Shown here one piece after another: positions 1 through 10,331 of a stretch of 64,000 nucleotides of DNA; position 1 is the stretch's first letter; each line of letters starts with the position of its first letter. The notes below the pieces were generated by a model. The model was given only the letters and a program-made list of their open reading frames with translations. It searched no databases and was not told where the DNA came from. Source of the stretch: Nelumbo lutea (taxonomy: Eukaryota; Streptophyta; Magnoliopsida; Proteales; Nelumbonaceae); NCBI GenBank assembly GCA_022828595.1, contig JAKGHH010000003.1, positions 10,912,934 to 10,976,933 on the forward strand. Direction: 5' to 3'. The position numbers were made by a program, and so were the translations under genes.

Positions 1-1761
1 AATTAGTTGGGCTGCACCAAGCACAGCTCCCACGCCATTGGAAATCTAGAAGAAGAGCAAGTTTTCTGTCAACCCTTTTTTTAAAACATTTAGATAGACA
101 AAACAAATGAAGATATACATCCTATCTCCTTTGGAAACTCTCAGCAAATTACCTTTGATGTGGAAAAAAATACATAGTGTTATTTATCTGTTTTTGGTTG
201 GGTAATTGGTAAACAGTAGTAGAGATATATTAAATTGAAAGGGAAGCAAACGAAACAAAAACTATAAGTTGGCATTTACCAAGATGTAGAGGTCGAAACG
301 AAGGAGAGCATAAATCAGCCAACAGATTCCATTGGAGAAGCTTGCCATCGAAATAGAGAACGGCATATATTCCACACTCTTAGTAACTATAACCGTTTTC
401 TGCTCAATGAAAAAAAAAAAAACATCGATGCATAATTGCGTATAAAAACAAATTAACATTCATGGAATGCGCATGAGTTGATAATTTTTCCATCAGAAAA
501 TAGATATACATACCATGATGGTCAAGGGCGATCCATACATGATAATTCCAAAGACGATACAGATGGTTCCAACAAGTTTCGATCTGTCATCGTAGGTATG
601 GAGACCCAGCAGCGTGCCCAAAATTATTGCCGACATAAACACTAATTCCAAGAATATAAATCCAATAATCTTCAACTGCACAACATAAATACAAACAAAA
701 ACAAAGATTTAATTTTAAGTATGGAAAAATCTATGATGCCTAAAAGAAATAATATCGGAAAACCTTTGACGTTTGACCCTTGTGAATTTGGATGAAAATT
801 ACTTGTTTTATAACTAATTTTATAATATCGGTTGATTGGTTATAAGTTTTCTGGGCCGAGTATACGCCCATCCTTTGATTTTTAGTAAAAATAAATTAAT
901 ATTACTTATTAATTATGATAACGTGACATTCCTAAAAATTCTCTCAACATCCCCCAACAGCTAAAGTTTTTTTTCTGCTAAAATACACCAGTTGTTGAAA
1001 ATACTCTTGCCCTAATTCAATATTTTATTGACCAAAATGGCCTTTTCTTCGTCTGAGGTCTCGAATCGCTGGAACGTCCGTCGCATTCTAGCGACGATGG
1101 TCACCTGATTCCCTGTATTCCACCAATAACAGCAAATAACAATCTGAAAGGTGTTCAGGACGTGTGCAAAATCAGGTATACGGATCTTGACACGCGTATG
1201 ACGAAATGATAGGTTAGTGCAGGAACTAGGAAGTGTAGGCAATTAAAGTGTCGGAGTTTCAAACTCGGCGGGAGAATGAAGAAGCATTGATCTAGTTTCT
1301 AGCCATGTCTGGAACCCGCCACTTTCTTCTAGAGCCTAGACGTAAAACAGGATTAGGATTGCAGAAAAAGTAAAAGCAATGCCTAACGACGTCGGTCAAA
1401 AGCGATGCTATCACACAGACATTACGAATCAATAAGCCAAAAGCAAGCAAGCAAGCACCAGATCTATAGAGAAGTTTGTGTTGTGAAAGCTTACTCTGTT
1501 TTTCTTGTCGGCGAAGATGAAAAACAAGGTGAGGTAGATGATCTCCAAGAAGAGGCCGATACCGTTGATGGTGAGCACGAGAATGCTGTGAGGATGGACG
1601 ACCGGGGTACCATAGAACACCCACAGCATGCAATTCATTATCGTCGCGATATATGGCATCGGCGAGAAATCCCCAACCGACTTTCTCTTCAAGATCGTCA
1701 CAATCGTCGGCCTGTGAAATGCAGCACGCATTATATTGTATTCTAAAACAAATCCTTCTTC

Positions 1762-1814
<53 letters not shown>

Positions 1815-2303
1815 TACGCAGGCGAGATGAACAGACCGAACGATATAACATTTCCTGCAAAGAAAACACTATTAGAAAACTCTTACATTGTTTTAAAGAA
1901 AAAGACATCAGATCAAGCGGAGGTTGATATTACCCAGAAACAAGACGATCATAAAACATCAAAAACAAAACGTACAAGAAATGGCATTGTATCTTGAAGG
2001 AAAAATAAATCATTCGCATTATCATTAATCGAAAGAGCTACTTATTAAGAAAGAAAAGAAAATAATCGTTGAAAGAAAGACAAGATCAATAATCTTTGCA
2101 ATTCCACCACACGTTCAAATCGGCCGGGATAAACAAAAAAACAAAGAAATCCATCGAAGACAAGAAAAGAAAAGGAAGTAGAAATCTCTTCATCGGAGAC
2201 ATTAAACAAAAAAGAGATTTCATAAATAAACATGACGGGGTTTGGGTTTGCAATACCAACCGATGATGCCGACGACTATCCGAATTGTTTCAGTATTGAC
2301 CAT
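1..2303 (-). CDS. SWEET: SWEET sugar transporter (clade II-like), 3' end cut by window edge
   Basis: Bidirectional sugar uniporter of the MtN3/saliva (SWEET) family, expected in a cell membrane. I assembled six exons with GT-AG borders: 2261-2303, 1818-1854, 1495-1711, 514-675, 280-399 and 1-45. Phases fit at every join and give 208 codons; the family is usually 230-300 aa, so only the last transmembrane part and the tail are missing. The start [15 protein letters not shown] is typical. Both MtN3 repeats are present, with the four pore prolines (SPAPT, FSPMPY, YGSPL, VEYMPF) and the substrate-pocket asparagines in IMNCMLW and FSNGICW. The phrase [16 protein letters not shown] fits clade II (SWEET4-8), which mostly moves hexoses; that assignment is inference. 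Exons 1 and 2 are tiny (43 and 37 nt), as is usual in this family. Confidence 0.93.
1767..1812. repeat. (AG)23 microsatellite in SWEET intron 2
   Basis: An uninterrupted 46-bp AG/CT run. On the gene strand it begins only six nucleotides after the 5' splice site of SWEET exon 2 and fills over 40% of that 106-nt intron (1712-1817). Confidence 0.97.
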
Positions 2304-2610
2304 TGTCTCTCTCTCTCTCTCTCTCAGGAAAAGCAAACGAGGGGGTCAAAGAAAGAAAAAAATACTGAAATTAATTAGGATTTACTGGTATGAGAAGGCA
2401 CGATCACGAGAATGACAGAGAAATGTACTTTTCGATTAGAGTTATGGCGTAATAAAGGTTTACTTTTCAACTAGAATTTAAAACTGGAGAAAGAAAAAGA
2501 AAATAACTGTAAGAAGCAGATTACTGTGAGTGGGATAGAGTGGAAAAGCAATCAAGATTAGCATTTGATTTCCGATTGTGCTTTCGGTTTCTTGAGCATT
2601 ATATACATTT
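2304..2610 (-). promoter_or_regulatory. SWEET 5' leader and putative core promoter
   Basis: Directly upstream of the SWEET ATG is a (TC)10 run at 2306-2325 (GA-rich on the transcript), a common feature of plant 5' leaders. A TATATAA-like box reads on the minus strand at about 2598-2605, which would put transcription start near 2570 and give a leader of roughly 270 nt. Only the sequence match supports it. Confidence 0.4.
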
Positions 2611-3888
2611 TAGGAAAATTTTGAATTCGAGTCTATCTGAAGAAAGCCTGGCGGGACGCAAATAGCGAAGTAGAACTGGCGGGTAAAGCTCTACAGTTTC
2701 TCTCTCTCCAAATGCACGACAACTGTACCAGCTCTTTTTCGACAGTTAATGCTTCTTGCATTGCCACCATGTTCGCACCTTTTATTACGACTACTCACTG
2801 GCGTTCTACATGTGGTGCATGTACGATGCTAATCCTCCACGGTTCTACTCGTGATACAAAAGCCGATCATGATGTGCAACATACATATTCCTCTAGCTCG
2901 GTGTATATCCTCGTAACTTAAATTTGTAATTTTAAGCCACTTTTAATTAATTCTTGTATTAATATTAATATTAATATCCACGAGTTCCAAAATTATGGTG
3001 GATTAATGATTCCATGTATATACTATATACAGACAGACACTTTGAATAATTCTTATTTCTTAATCCAACTTCTAACCATTATTTGCAATTCCAATGACTA
3101 CTATTTGGTTCCACGTGGCAAATGTGAGAATAATCAGAACGGATAATACAGTTATTCATTAAGAGATTCTATTAATATATATTCACAAAAACGTTTGTCA
3201 TACAAGTTCGGGGTGCGGTTGAATTGAAATTTGGTTAGGTTTGGGTAGGTAAATCACGATTTTCATGGCATCAGTTTGAATCCAGGTCATGCTTAGGATT
3301 TTGGCCCTTGACCCTGACCCGATCCGACCATCTAATTTATACAATTATACTCAGTCCAAGTCCAAGGGCAAATAATATATTCTAAATTAATGCATTTTCT
3401 AAAAATTCAGATACGCTCACAACAAATGCTTCCATCATTGTCCCAACTCCCAAGAAGTTGCTCAAACTGCAAAGACTCATTGGAATAGAATTGGAAGCAT
3501 TTTATTGGTTACAAATAGTGTTTTAGAACTGCCATTCACCTGGATGGTTGGATTGTTTGGCCCCAAGAATCGTTCAACTAATTGGGTCCATTTCATCTTT
3601 AACCTGATCCTTAGTCAACCATCCATTGACCTAGGTAATCAAATTGTCGGTCCGTTCAACTTGGACAATGGTTTTTTGATATTTTTTATTTAATTATATT
3701 TTTTAGTTTTTTTTTTGTATTTTTTTTAAGTTCGAATAGATTGTCCATTTGAACTATATGATCAAACCACTAACCCATAAACTGGTGGTCAAAGTGATTC
3801 TCGTTCTAGGTTGGTTTTTAAAACCTTAGTAACAAATCCCTACCCATTTTCTAATCATGTTTTTCAAGTTTGTTTGAAAATATATTAA
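2611..3888. other. Intergenic, AT-rich, no gene seen
   Basis: No coding segment was recognised. The short ORFs here have no family-like motifs. Around 3225-3365 is a stretch rich in GGGT/ACCC words of the kind seen in several dispersed repeats of this window. The segment 3517-3835 has weakly inverted ends (GTTTTAGAAC against GTTTTTAAAACC) and may be an old MITE. Confidence 0.5.
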
Positions 3889-4164
3889 GGCCCCGTTCAC
3901 TTTTCAGGAAGTTACTTACCCAGGTATCCATGTTCTTTTACATTTCGGGTAAATAAGAAAATGACCATTTTAGCCATAAATGAAACATGATTAAAAGGGC
4001 AATTTTATCCTATCTAAGTGTTGGCAAATTTTCCCCAAGTGGGAAAGTTACCTGCCAAGGGAAAATAAATTTTCCGTAAACCATATAAAAAGAAGAACAT
4101 GGGTGTCTTGCTCAATGGAAACCAACTTTCCCCCTCTCAAATTCAAAAAAAAAAAAACGGCCCC
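3889..4164. mobile_element. MITE, family A copy 1 (TAA target duplication)
   Basis: A 276-bp element flanked by TAA on both sides (3886-3888 and 4165-4167), with ends starting GGCCCCGTT and finishing AACGGCCCC. It has no ORF. A diverged copy in the opposite orientation lies at 17441-17672; both share an internal segment reading AATGACCATTTTAGCCATAA. The 3-bp TTA/TAA target and GGC-type ends fit PIF/Harbinger-derived MITEs. Confidence 0.7.
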
Positions 4165-5197
4165 TAAAATCATTTGTTAGATTATCCTTGTATTTTTCGA
4201 AGAAATGAATGGCTAATAATCTACAACTAATTATTAGGCCTTGTTCATTCATTAAAAAGTGGAAGAGAGTAAATTGGTAGGTTCTACCAAAAAGAATCAA
4301 ACTTGTATTTATTTTCTAGGTCTCGTAAAAAGAACGATTTATGAGCAGCTCATTAACCTAGAGAAGTGCATTTCCCAAATAAATCATTTACCAAGACTCA
4401 AACGAGGCCTCAATGTGGGGCAACGGTGCCTACCCGGTTCTTTTTCCCTGCTATCAAAAGCATAGCTAATTTAATTGATTAAAATATTGCTATACAAGAG
4501 GGAGGAGGAGACCTAATCCTGTCCCCATACAGGTCCATCTGAAGACACCAAGCAGCTAATTTGTGAGCCAAAATGTTAAATTTATCCTTGAAAAAAAAAA
4601 CAGCAATTCGACCATAATCTGAAGCAAACTTCTTTTGCATTGATGAGTAAGTACCTCCTGCTCCATGAAGTATTCATGTGTGATATCACAACCAAACAGT
4701 CCCCTTGCACCTATATTTAAGGGTGTCAATTGGACTGGATTTGGTCTAATTCGAGCTGGTCATATATGAGTCTATTATAAATGGCCAGGCCCAATCCAAT
4801 CTGATGAATATTTTGAATCATTTTGGTTGATCCAATTCCATATCTGAATTGTTCAAACTATTCAAATTGGTTTTAATTTAGATTTGTTCCAATCTGAACC
4901 TGGTCCATTGATATCTACATTTTTATCTTCTATCAATAGACCGGATATTGATTCAAACTGGCCCAATCCAATATAAATCCATTGTGGATGGACAAGGTCA
5001 AATCCAATCCAATAAATCCTTTGAACCATTAAGTCTGAACTATCCAATTCAATATCTCTTATGGTATGTCCAATTCATCTTTATGTTAATAAAGACACAA
5101 AACCCGGCCACTTCTGCATAAGATGCCTCTATTCCACTGTAGGAAATTCCCCTCTTCTGTACAATAGGAGAATCAACACTTGGAAAAACCTCATTAA
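4165..5197. other. Intergenic with dispersed repeat remnants
   Basis: No gene. A piece at 4236-4413 starts AGGCCTTGTT and ends AACGAGGCCT and may be another decayed MITE. At 4718-5060 is a low-complexity repeat starting AAGGGTGTCAATTGGACTGG, of the widespread plant GGGTGTCAAT class, with repeated TCCAATC/GGATTTG words that create meaningless small ORFs. Confidence 0.45.
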
Positions 5198-5316
5198 AGC
5201 TTAGTTTGGAAGAAGTACAAATGCAAATATGTACAGCATAAATACATACAAAGTAATACAAAATATAAGGTTTTGCACTCTTCATATTTGCATTTATACT
5301 CCTTCCAAACTCAGCC
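5198..5316. mobile_element. Short MITE with nearly perfect terminal inverted repeats
   Basis: A 119-bp element flanked by TAA at 5195-5197 and 5317-5319. About 35 bp at each end are inverted copies: AGCTTAGTTTGGAAGAAG on the left matches the reverse complement of the right end, GGCTGAGTTTGGAAGGAG. It is non-coding. It resembles the larger element at 6194-6562 in ends and in the ATGCAAATATG word. Confidence 0.75.
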
Positions 5317-5946
5317 TAACAAATCTTGTAACTTGAGCAATAACCCATAGGATTGGCATGAAACTCCCTATGGGCTATGGCTTATACTGTTTTCGAGTTC
5401 AAGAGAGCAACTTCCTTATCCACATCGACACTGAATCATCCTCTTGAACTTCCTCTTTCTCCAATCTCCACCCAATAATTTCCAACCAAATGGCATTAAT
5501 TAGCAAAAGTATACCGAAACAAGTGTTGGATAGATTCATCAGCCTCCCCATGCAACACACAACTTTTTCAATCACCCCTTATATGTTATTATGCACAGGA
5601 GATGTTCTCAATTCACTAAAATAATGTTTTGTGGGTAGGCATGGATGGAGTTCTTACTATGAATAAGAGATCCGGATTGCAATCTATTTACCTACCTAAC
5701 TATCTACTAACTTCCATAAAATCAGATGCATGCGTATATAATTCTGCCTTCCAAAATCTCTTCAACTACGTACAGAGTGAACATGCATGAATGTTTCATT
5801 TCACAACAGATGTCAATGGGTCGGATTTGGGTTAGACTCCATCCAAATCAAAACTAAATTAAATTGGTTGGACGATCCAAACTTTGTATTGGGTTTGACT
5901 TAATCCACATTTCATGGTCCGATATAATTAGCGGTCTACATTTAGA
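5317..5946. other. Intergenic, no gene seen
   Basis: AT-rich spacer. The part at 5812-5940 contains another GTCAATGGGTCGGATTTGGG type low-complexity repeat. No coding segment or RNA gene was recognised. Confidence 0.5.
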
Positions 5947-6960
5947 AAAATGGAGGTGCATGACCATGCAAAAAACAATGGGAGGCTTGGGAGTTAGAAG
6001 CATGGATACTATAAATAATGCAAGCTTACTCAAATTGACCTGGAAGGTGGTATCTCAAGAGGAAAACCTGTGGGTTCGTGTCATAAAAAGCAAATATTTG
6101 AAGAATGTAAACTTCCTACAAGCAACAAAAATGAAAAAATCCCCCTGGACTTGGCAAGCCATATATGGGCAAAAAGAAAATCTTTTTTCTTAAGGCTGTG
6201 TTTGGAAACGATACAAATAAGGTATGAATGCAAATATGCAGAGTGTACAATTGTTCATGCAAATGCAAAGTTGGGCTAGTTTTGTATTGACAAATTTATT
6301 TTCTTATCAAACAGGCTATTAATTGCAATGGACGCAAACACGAATTCTAATAAAATATATGCCTTTTTTATCAAAAGTCCACTTGAATACAAACTTACTC
6401 ATTTTTTATTGATGTACTTTTACATCTCATTGTCGGTTAGAAAATGTATAGTCTGTTATTTGTCAATGTATAAATGCATTGTTACCAAATACATGCAAAA
6501 ATGAATCAGAGTGTAAATTTACCCTGAATCGGGATTTAAACTCTATTTACATAAACATAGCCTGAAAAGGGAATAAGATGAAAATTTGGAAACTGAGGCA
6601 AATGTAAAGTCTGGTTGGATAATTGGGTCCAAAACCACCCTATCATGGAGGATAGAGGGATCCTTGATAGGGATACGGTGGACATGAACATGACAGTAGG
6701 AGAGCTGATAGGTAGAGAATCAAGAACATGGAACAATGATAAACTCAATCAGCTTTTCTCAGAGGACCTAGTAAAAAAATCCAAACAATAGCCATTCCTA
6801 GCAGTGAAAAGGAAGATGAAGTAGTTAGGGAGCCAACCCCAAATGGAGAGTTCAGCATCAAATTAATCAGCATATGCAATCTAAAGAGGGGAGAGGCAGA
6901 AGAGAATCCACTAATAAGGAAATGGCATTGGTCAAAAAAAAAAAAAAATAGACAACCTTG
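5947..6960 (+). pseudogene. LINE reverse-transcriptase C-terminal fragment, split by a MITE
   Basis: The plus strand at 5947-6192 encodes a stretch typical of plant LINE ORF2 just after the reverse transcriptase (GGLGVRSMDTINNASLLKL, then WKVVSQEENLWVRVIKSKYL). After the inserted element at 6194-6562 the same kind of coding sequence resumes (VWLDNW, then ELIGRESRTWNNDKLNQLF and REPTPNGEFSIK), which is the pre-zf-RVT region. The 5' part of the LINE is missing, the frame is shifted in places, and the copy ends near an A-run at 6936-6950. It is a dead fragment. Confidence 0.75.
6194..6562. mobile_element. Harbinger-type MITE nested in a LINE fragment
   Basis: A 369-bp non-coding insert with ends GGCTGTGTTTGG and the reverse complement of AAACATAGCC. 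It is flanked by TAA (6191-6193) and TGA (6563-6565), consistent with a decayed 3-bp target duplication. The LINE reading is interrupted exactly at its borders, which confirms the boundaries. Confidence 0.7.
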
Positions 6961-7088
6961 TGTGTCCAACCATGATAAAATTATTCCTAGGGTTGGCAAT
7001 AAAAAATAAATTACCGACCAAAGCATTACTCTATGACAAGGGATCCCGATTGTCTCACCAAGGACATGAACGGAAACAGGATCATATC

Positions 7089-7973
7089 TGATGAAGCGCG
7101 ATCCGGCCGGTCTTAGCTGTCAACGACCTTGCTTCTGAACTGGGTAGCAGGGAACCTGAAACGGAGGAGATGAGGAAGCTCTGGGGGGAACCCGGTGTAG
7201 CGGCTCCGAAGCTCAAGTTAGAATCCTTCAAAAGCAAGATAAACCAGATAGCACAAAGTTTGCATACCTTCTTTGTTGGGGGGCAGGGGGCTCTTATAAT
7301 CACTTCGCGCACTCGCTCTGAGGCCCTTGTCAGGTCGGGTATGATTACCCTTGCGCATGTCAATTCGGCCGTCGTCCTTTCTGGTGGGACAGAACCGTCA
7401 CTGCCTAGCCGTCTCTCTAACTCGAGATGGCAGTGTCAGTGGCGGTGGCAGGTGGCCGTTTAGAGTGCGGCCGCCAAGCGTCAGATCCCAAGTCAGTCAG
7501 GTGCGGCGCCCTTGGGCACGGACTTCCTCAGTGTCAGGCCCAGAAGGTGATGCGGAGTGGTGAGCGAGGCGAAGTCTTGAGTTCGGAGGTATCTATAGGG
7601 CAGGTCAGTTCGGCGAGGTGTATCCCGAGCTGTTACGAAATTGGCCAGTTCGGCGAGGTATATCCCGAGCTGTTACAAGGTTGGTCAGTTCGGCGAGGTA
7701 TATCCCGAGCTGTTACGAAGTTGGCCAGTTCGGCGAGGTATATCCCGAGCTGTTACAAGGTTGGTCAGTTCGGCGAGGTATATCCCGAGCTGTTACAAGG
7801 TTGGCCAGTTTGGATTACTCTGGTTTTGAGCCAAGGGTGAGTTCGGGCCCCCCGTAGGGACTTCGGTCCGCTGGTGTCCCCTTGTTCACGCCTTAGGCTT
7901 GGCTCTTTTGCCAAGCTATTGTTTCTGCCACGTGTCGCATAACTGTGAGGTCGGGCCAAATCTTCCTTCATCA
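7089..7973 (-). repeat. 3' LTR of the gypsy element
   Basis: The 885-bp segment starts TGATGAAG and ends CTTCATCA, an 8-bp perfect inverted repeat giving the usual TG..CA ends. Immediately next to it (7974-7992) the minus strand reads a purine-rich tract, GAGGAGTGGGGGGCAAT, which is the polypurine tract. The matching 5' LTR is not in the window. The middle holds a 40-bp tandem array (7606-7805). Confidence 0.75.
7606..7805. repeat. 40-bp tandem array, five units, inside the LTR
   Basis: CAGTTCGGCGAGGT recurs at 7606, 7646, 7686, 7726 and 7766, and a broken sixth unit starts at 7806. Units contain TATCCCGAGCTGTTAC and fall into two alternating variants (ending in GAAATT/GAAGTT or AAGGTT). Because 40 is not a multiple of 3, ORFs open in all plus frames here; they are artefacts. 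Confidence 0.95.
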
Positions 7974-8442
7974 ATTGCCCCCCACTCCTCACGCCAAGGG
8001 TCTTGCCCTGGTGTGGGGAGTTTCGCGAGGTAGTAGGTGGATTTGTTCCGTCCTTCGAATCTTGACTGCGCGAGTTGCTTTTGCCAGGGTTCTTTGGTTT
8101 CCGAGGTTGGAAACGTGCCTACTCATAAATGCTGATGGTTGTGACAGCGCGCGTTTTAAATTTCAAAAATTCGCACCGCTGGGACGTGATAGCGGGTCAT
8201 TCAAAAAGGCGTGCCACTACTGTACGTGGGCGGGTGGCTGTCAGGGAGACGTGCAGCGCAGTCAGTTTCAGAAAGACACGTGTCGGCGCGACGCCGGTTT
8301 CAAGAAGGCGTGCGCTGACGTTTCACTCTTTTCGGAAAGACGTGCGCCAATCACGTCTCGACCTTATGGGATGTGCGGTCAGCGAAAACGTGGGCCGTCG
8401 GATCGTCTTTGATCTGCACGGTCGATTCTTGGTTACTGTAGC

Positions 8443-8450
8443 TATAAATA
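8443..8450 (+). promoter_or_regulatory. TATA box for the antisense gene of the gypsy element
   Basis: TATAAATA on the plus strand, 188 bp before the likely ATG at 8631. The 200 bp upstream contain several ACGTG cores, including the palindrome GACACGTGTC at 8275-8284 (G-box). This looks like an internal plus-strand promoter, opposite to the pol genes. Sequence match only. Confidence 0.5.
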
Positions 8451-8630
8451 GTGGGGGACCCCAGTCAATTTGTCACTTCTGCGGTTTGTCTACTGAGCTC
8501 GCGTCCAAGTTTTTTCCAGCTCGCGTCAAGGCTGGTTACATAGCCTTCAAGGTTCTTTGGCTTGTTCCCGTCTCCGGAGCGTTCAAAACTTTCTTCCGGT
8601 GAGTACCTTTCTGAATCCACATTTTCCTCA

Positions 8631-10331
8631 ATGTCTAGCTTTGATAGCTCAGACGACTCTTCAAGTAGGGCCGACGTAGGTTCTACCAACCAAGCAGTGT
8701 CCCCCGACTGCCTCAGTGATCCTGAGGTGGAACTCGAGGACTATGAACCAGTAGGCCGAGCCGCTTCGGGCAGTTTGGCGTCTACCTCTCGCCGAGGTCG
8801 GATGCTAGACAGGTTTGGTCCCTCGACCATGACGCCTGAGGGGCTTCAATCTGTACTTATGTCTTACAACCTTCCTGGGGGGTATACATATTTTATTCCT
8901 TCGGGTAGCTTTCCTTGGGAACACGGTCCTGATGAGATCATGATTTTTCCAGAGCAGCTCGCTACGGGGTTGCGACTTCCTTTCCACCCCCTTCTCGTCG
9001 AAGTTATAAACCACTTCGGTGTCACCATTGGCCAACTTCATCCGAACTCTATTCGGAACCTGGTGGGGACAGTTTCCCTTTTTTGTGAGCATAATTTTCC
9101 CTTGGACTTAGAGATATTCTCCTCCATCTTGATGCTCAAGAGACAGGCGGGCTCTCTTCCTGGGGGAAGACGGGCGTATTACCTTTCTCCTCGCCAGGGT
9201 TTTAAGCTTCTGCACGATCTTCCTAATAAGGTCCCGGCGTGGAAGCGGGACTACTTCGGTGTGCGAAGTGCACAAGGATGGCCCTTTCAGACCGGGTGGG
9301 GTGAGGCCGCTCCTAATTCAGGTGTTACTCTCGATAAAAAGACGGTGAAGGGCCTCCAGCAATGGGCACGACAAGGTTTAAAGTGCCATCACTACTTAAC
9401 GGAGGCCAAGCTTACTGCGGCCGGCCTGAGTTGGAGTAGGTTTCTAGCTATGTGATTTCTTGCTTGCTTTGTTCTTTCATTTTTTCTGATGCTGAACTCG
9501 TTTCTGTAGGTGTGATGGACGCGGAGAGAACTCGTGGGGGGCGTCTGTTCCAAGGTATGAAGAGGAGGAAGCGAGTCGCCAAGCGAACTCGTATCGAGCT
9601 GCCCCTGGATGAGGAGCCCCAAGTTCCAGACCACACGCTGGAGGATCTGCCCAGGGAGCCCGAAGTGACTCCACCGATGCATGAAACTGTCGGGGCGCCT
9701 TACGCTGAGACCACTCATACGGGCGCTCCTGCATACTCAAGTGCTCCTGCTCACTCTGGGTCCGCTCATACGCGGGCTGGGCCCTCGGGTTCGGGAGCTC
9801 AAGGGGAGTTCAGGAGCGTGTTGACGCCGAACTACGCTCTTCAGAAGAGTAGGAAGGCTACTTTCCCTGAGGAGATCGCGGCGTGGACCGATCTTCCTTT
9901 GAATCAGGTCGCCTGCCGCGCCGTAACACATGCTATGGTGGTAAGTTAGATTCCGTCTGCCTTTTTCATTTTCTGTTATTGCTCACTTGTTTCTTTTGGT
10001 AGGTGAATTCTTCAATTCATGCCTTAGTGGCCCAAGTGGAGAGGAGCTCGCGACAAGCGCGAGCTGCTGAGGCTGCCGCTCATGTTGCTAAAGAAGCTTT
10101 CCGTGCTATAGAGGCGAATACCCGAGCTGCTGAGGCGGCCGCTTATGCTGCCGAAGAGGCTGCTCGCGTCGCGATGGCCAGCCAAGCAAGGTCTCAGCGT
10201 GATGCCGAGGCCATGGGGGTAGTTGTGAAGCATATGGCGGACTTGAAGCTCACGAGTGGGTCGATCCAGCTCGGCTCTACTTCCAAGACGGGAGCGACCT
10301 CCTCTGTCCCCCCGAGAATACTAGGCCGAGG
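8631..10331 (+). pseudogene. Antisense ORF of the gypsy element (Transposase_28-like)
   Basis: The first block (8631-9439) encodes a Ser/Asp-rich N-terminus and then a domain resembling the plant 'putative gypsy type transposon' family PF04195, with MLDRFGPSTMTPEGLQSVL, LPFHPLLVEVINHFGV and QLHPNSIRNLVGTVSLF. Two further blocks follow, 9510-9940 (basic, RRKRVAKRTR) and 10003 to about 10250 (Ala-rich heptad-like coiled coil). Intron-like gaps are bordered by GT and AG. The join between blocks 1 and 2 is out of phase, so I do not claim a working product. Block 3 runs into the oppositely oriented RNase H coding sequence near 10250, where its own 3' part appears to be deleted. Extra antisense ORFs of this kind are known in Tat-lineage elements. 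The function is unknown. Confidence 0.6.

Noticed and set aside
5864..5946. N-terminal part of the plus-strand ORF before the LINE segment
   Set aside because: It falls in a GTCAATGGGTCGG-type repeat and only the part after about 5947 resembles a LINE.
7606..7805. Regularly spaced repeat that could suggest a CRISPR-like array
   Set aside because: Units are contiguous with no unique spacers, and the DNA is a plant retrotransposon LTR.
7427..7857. Overlapping plus-strand ORFs with repeated CYEVGQFGEVYPELL-like peptides
   Set aside because: They are the three-frame translation of the 40-bp tandem array in the LTR; the peptide repeat follows from the DNA repeat and the frames have no starts or context of a gene.
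8562..8630. Longer N-terminus of the antisense gypsy ORF starting at 8562
   Set aside because: That start is a TTG; the first ATG in frame is at 8631 and a GT donor-like GTGAGT lies in between.
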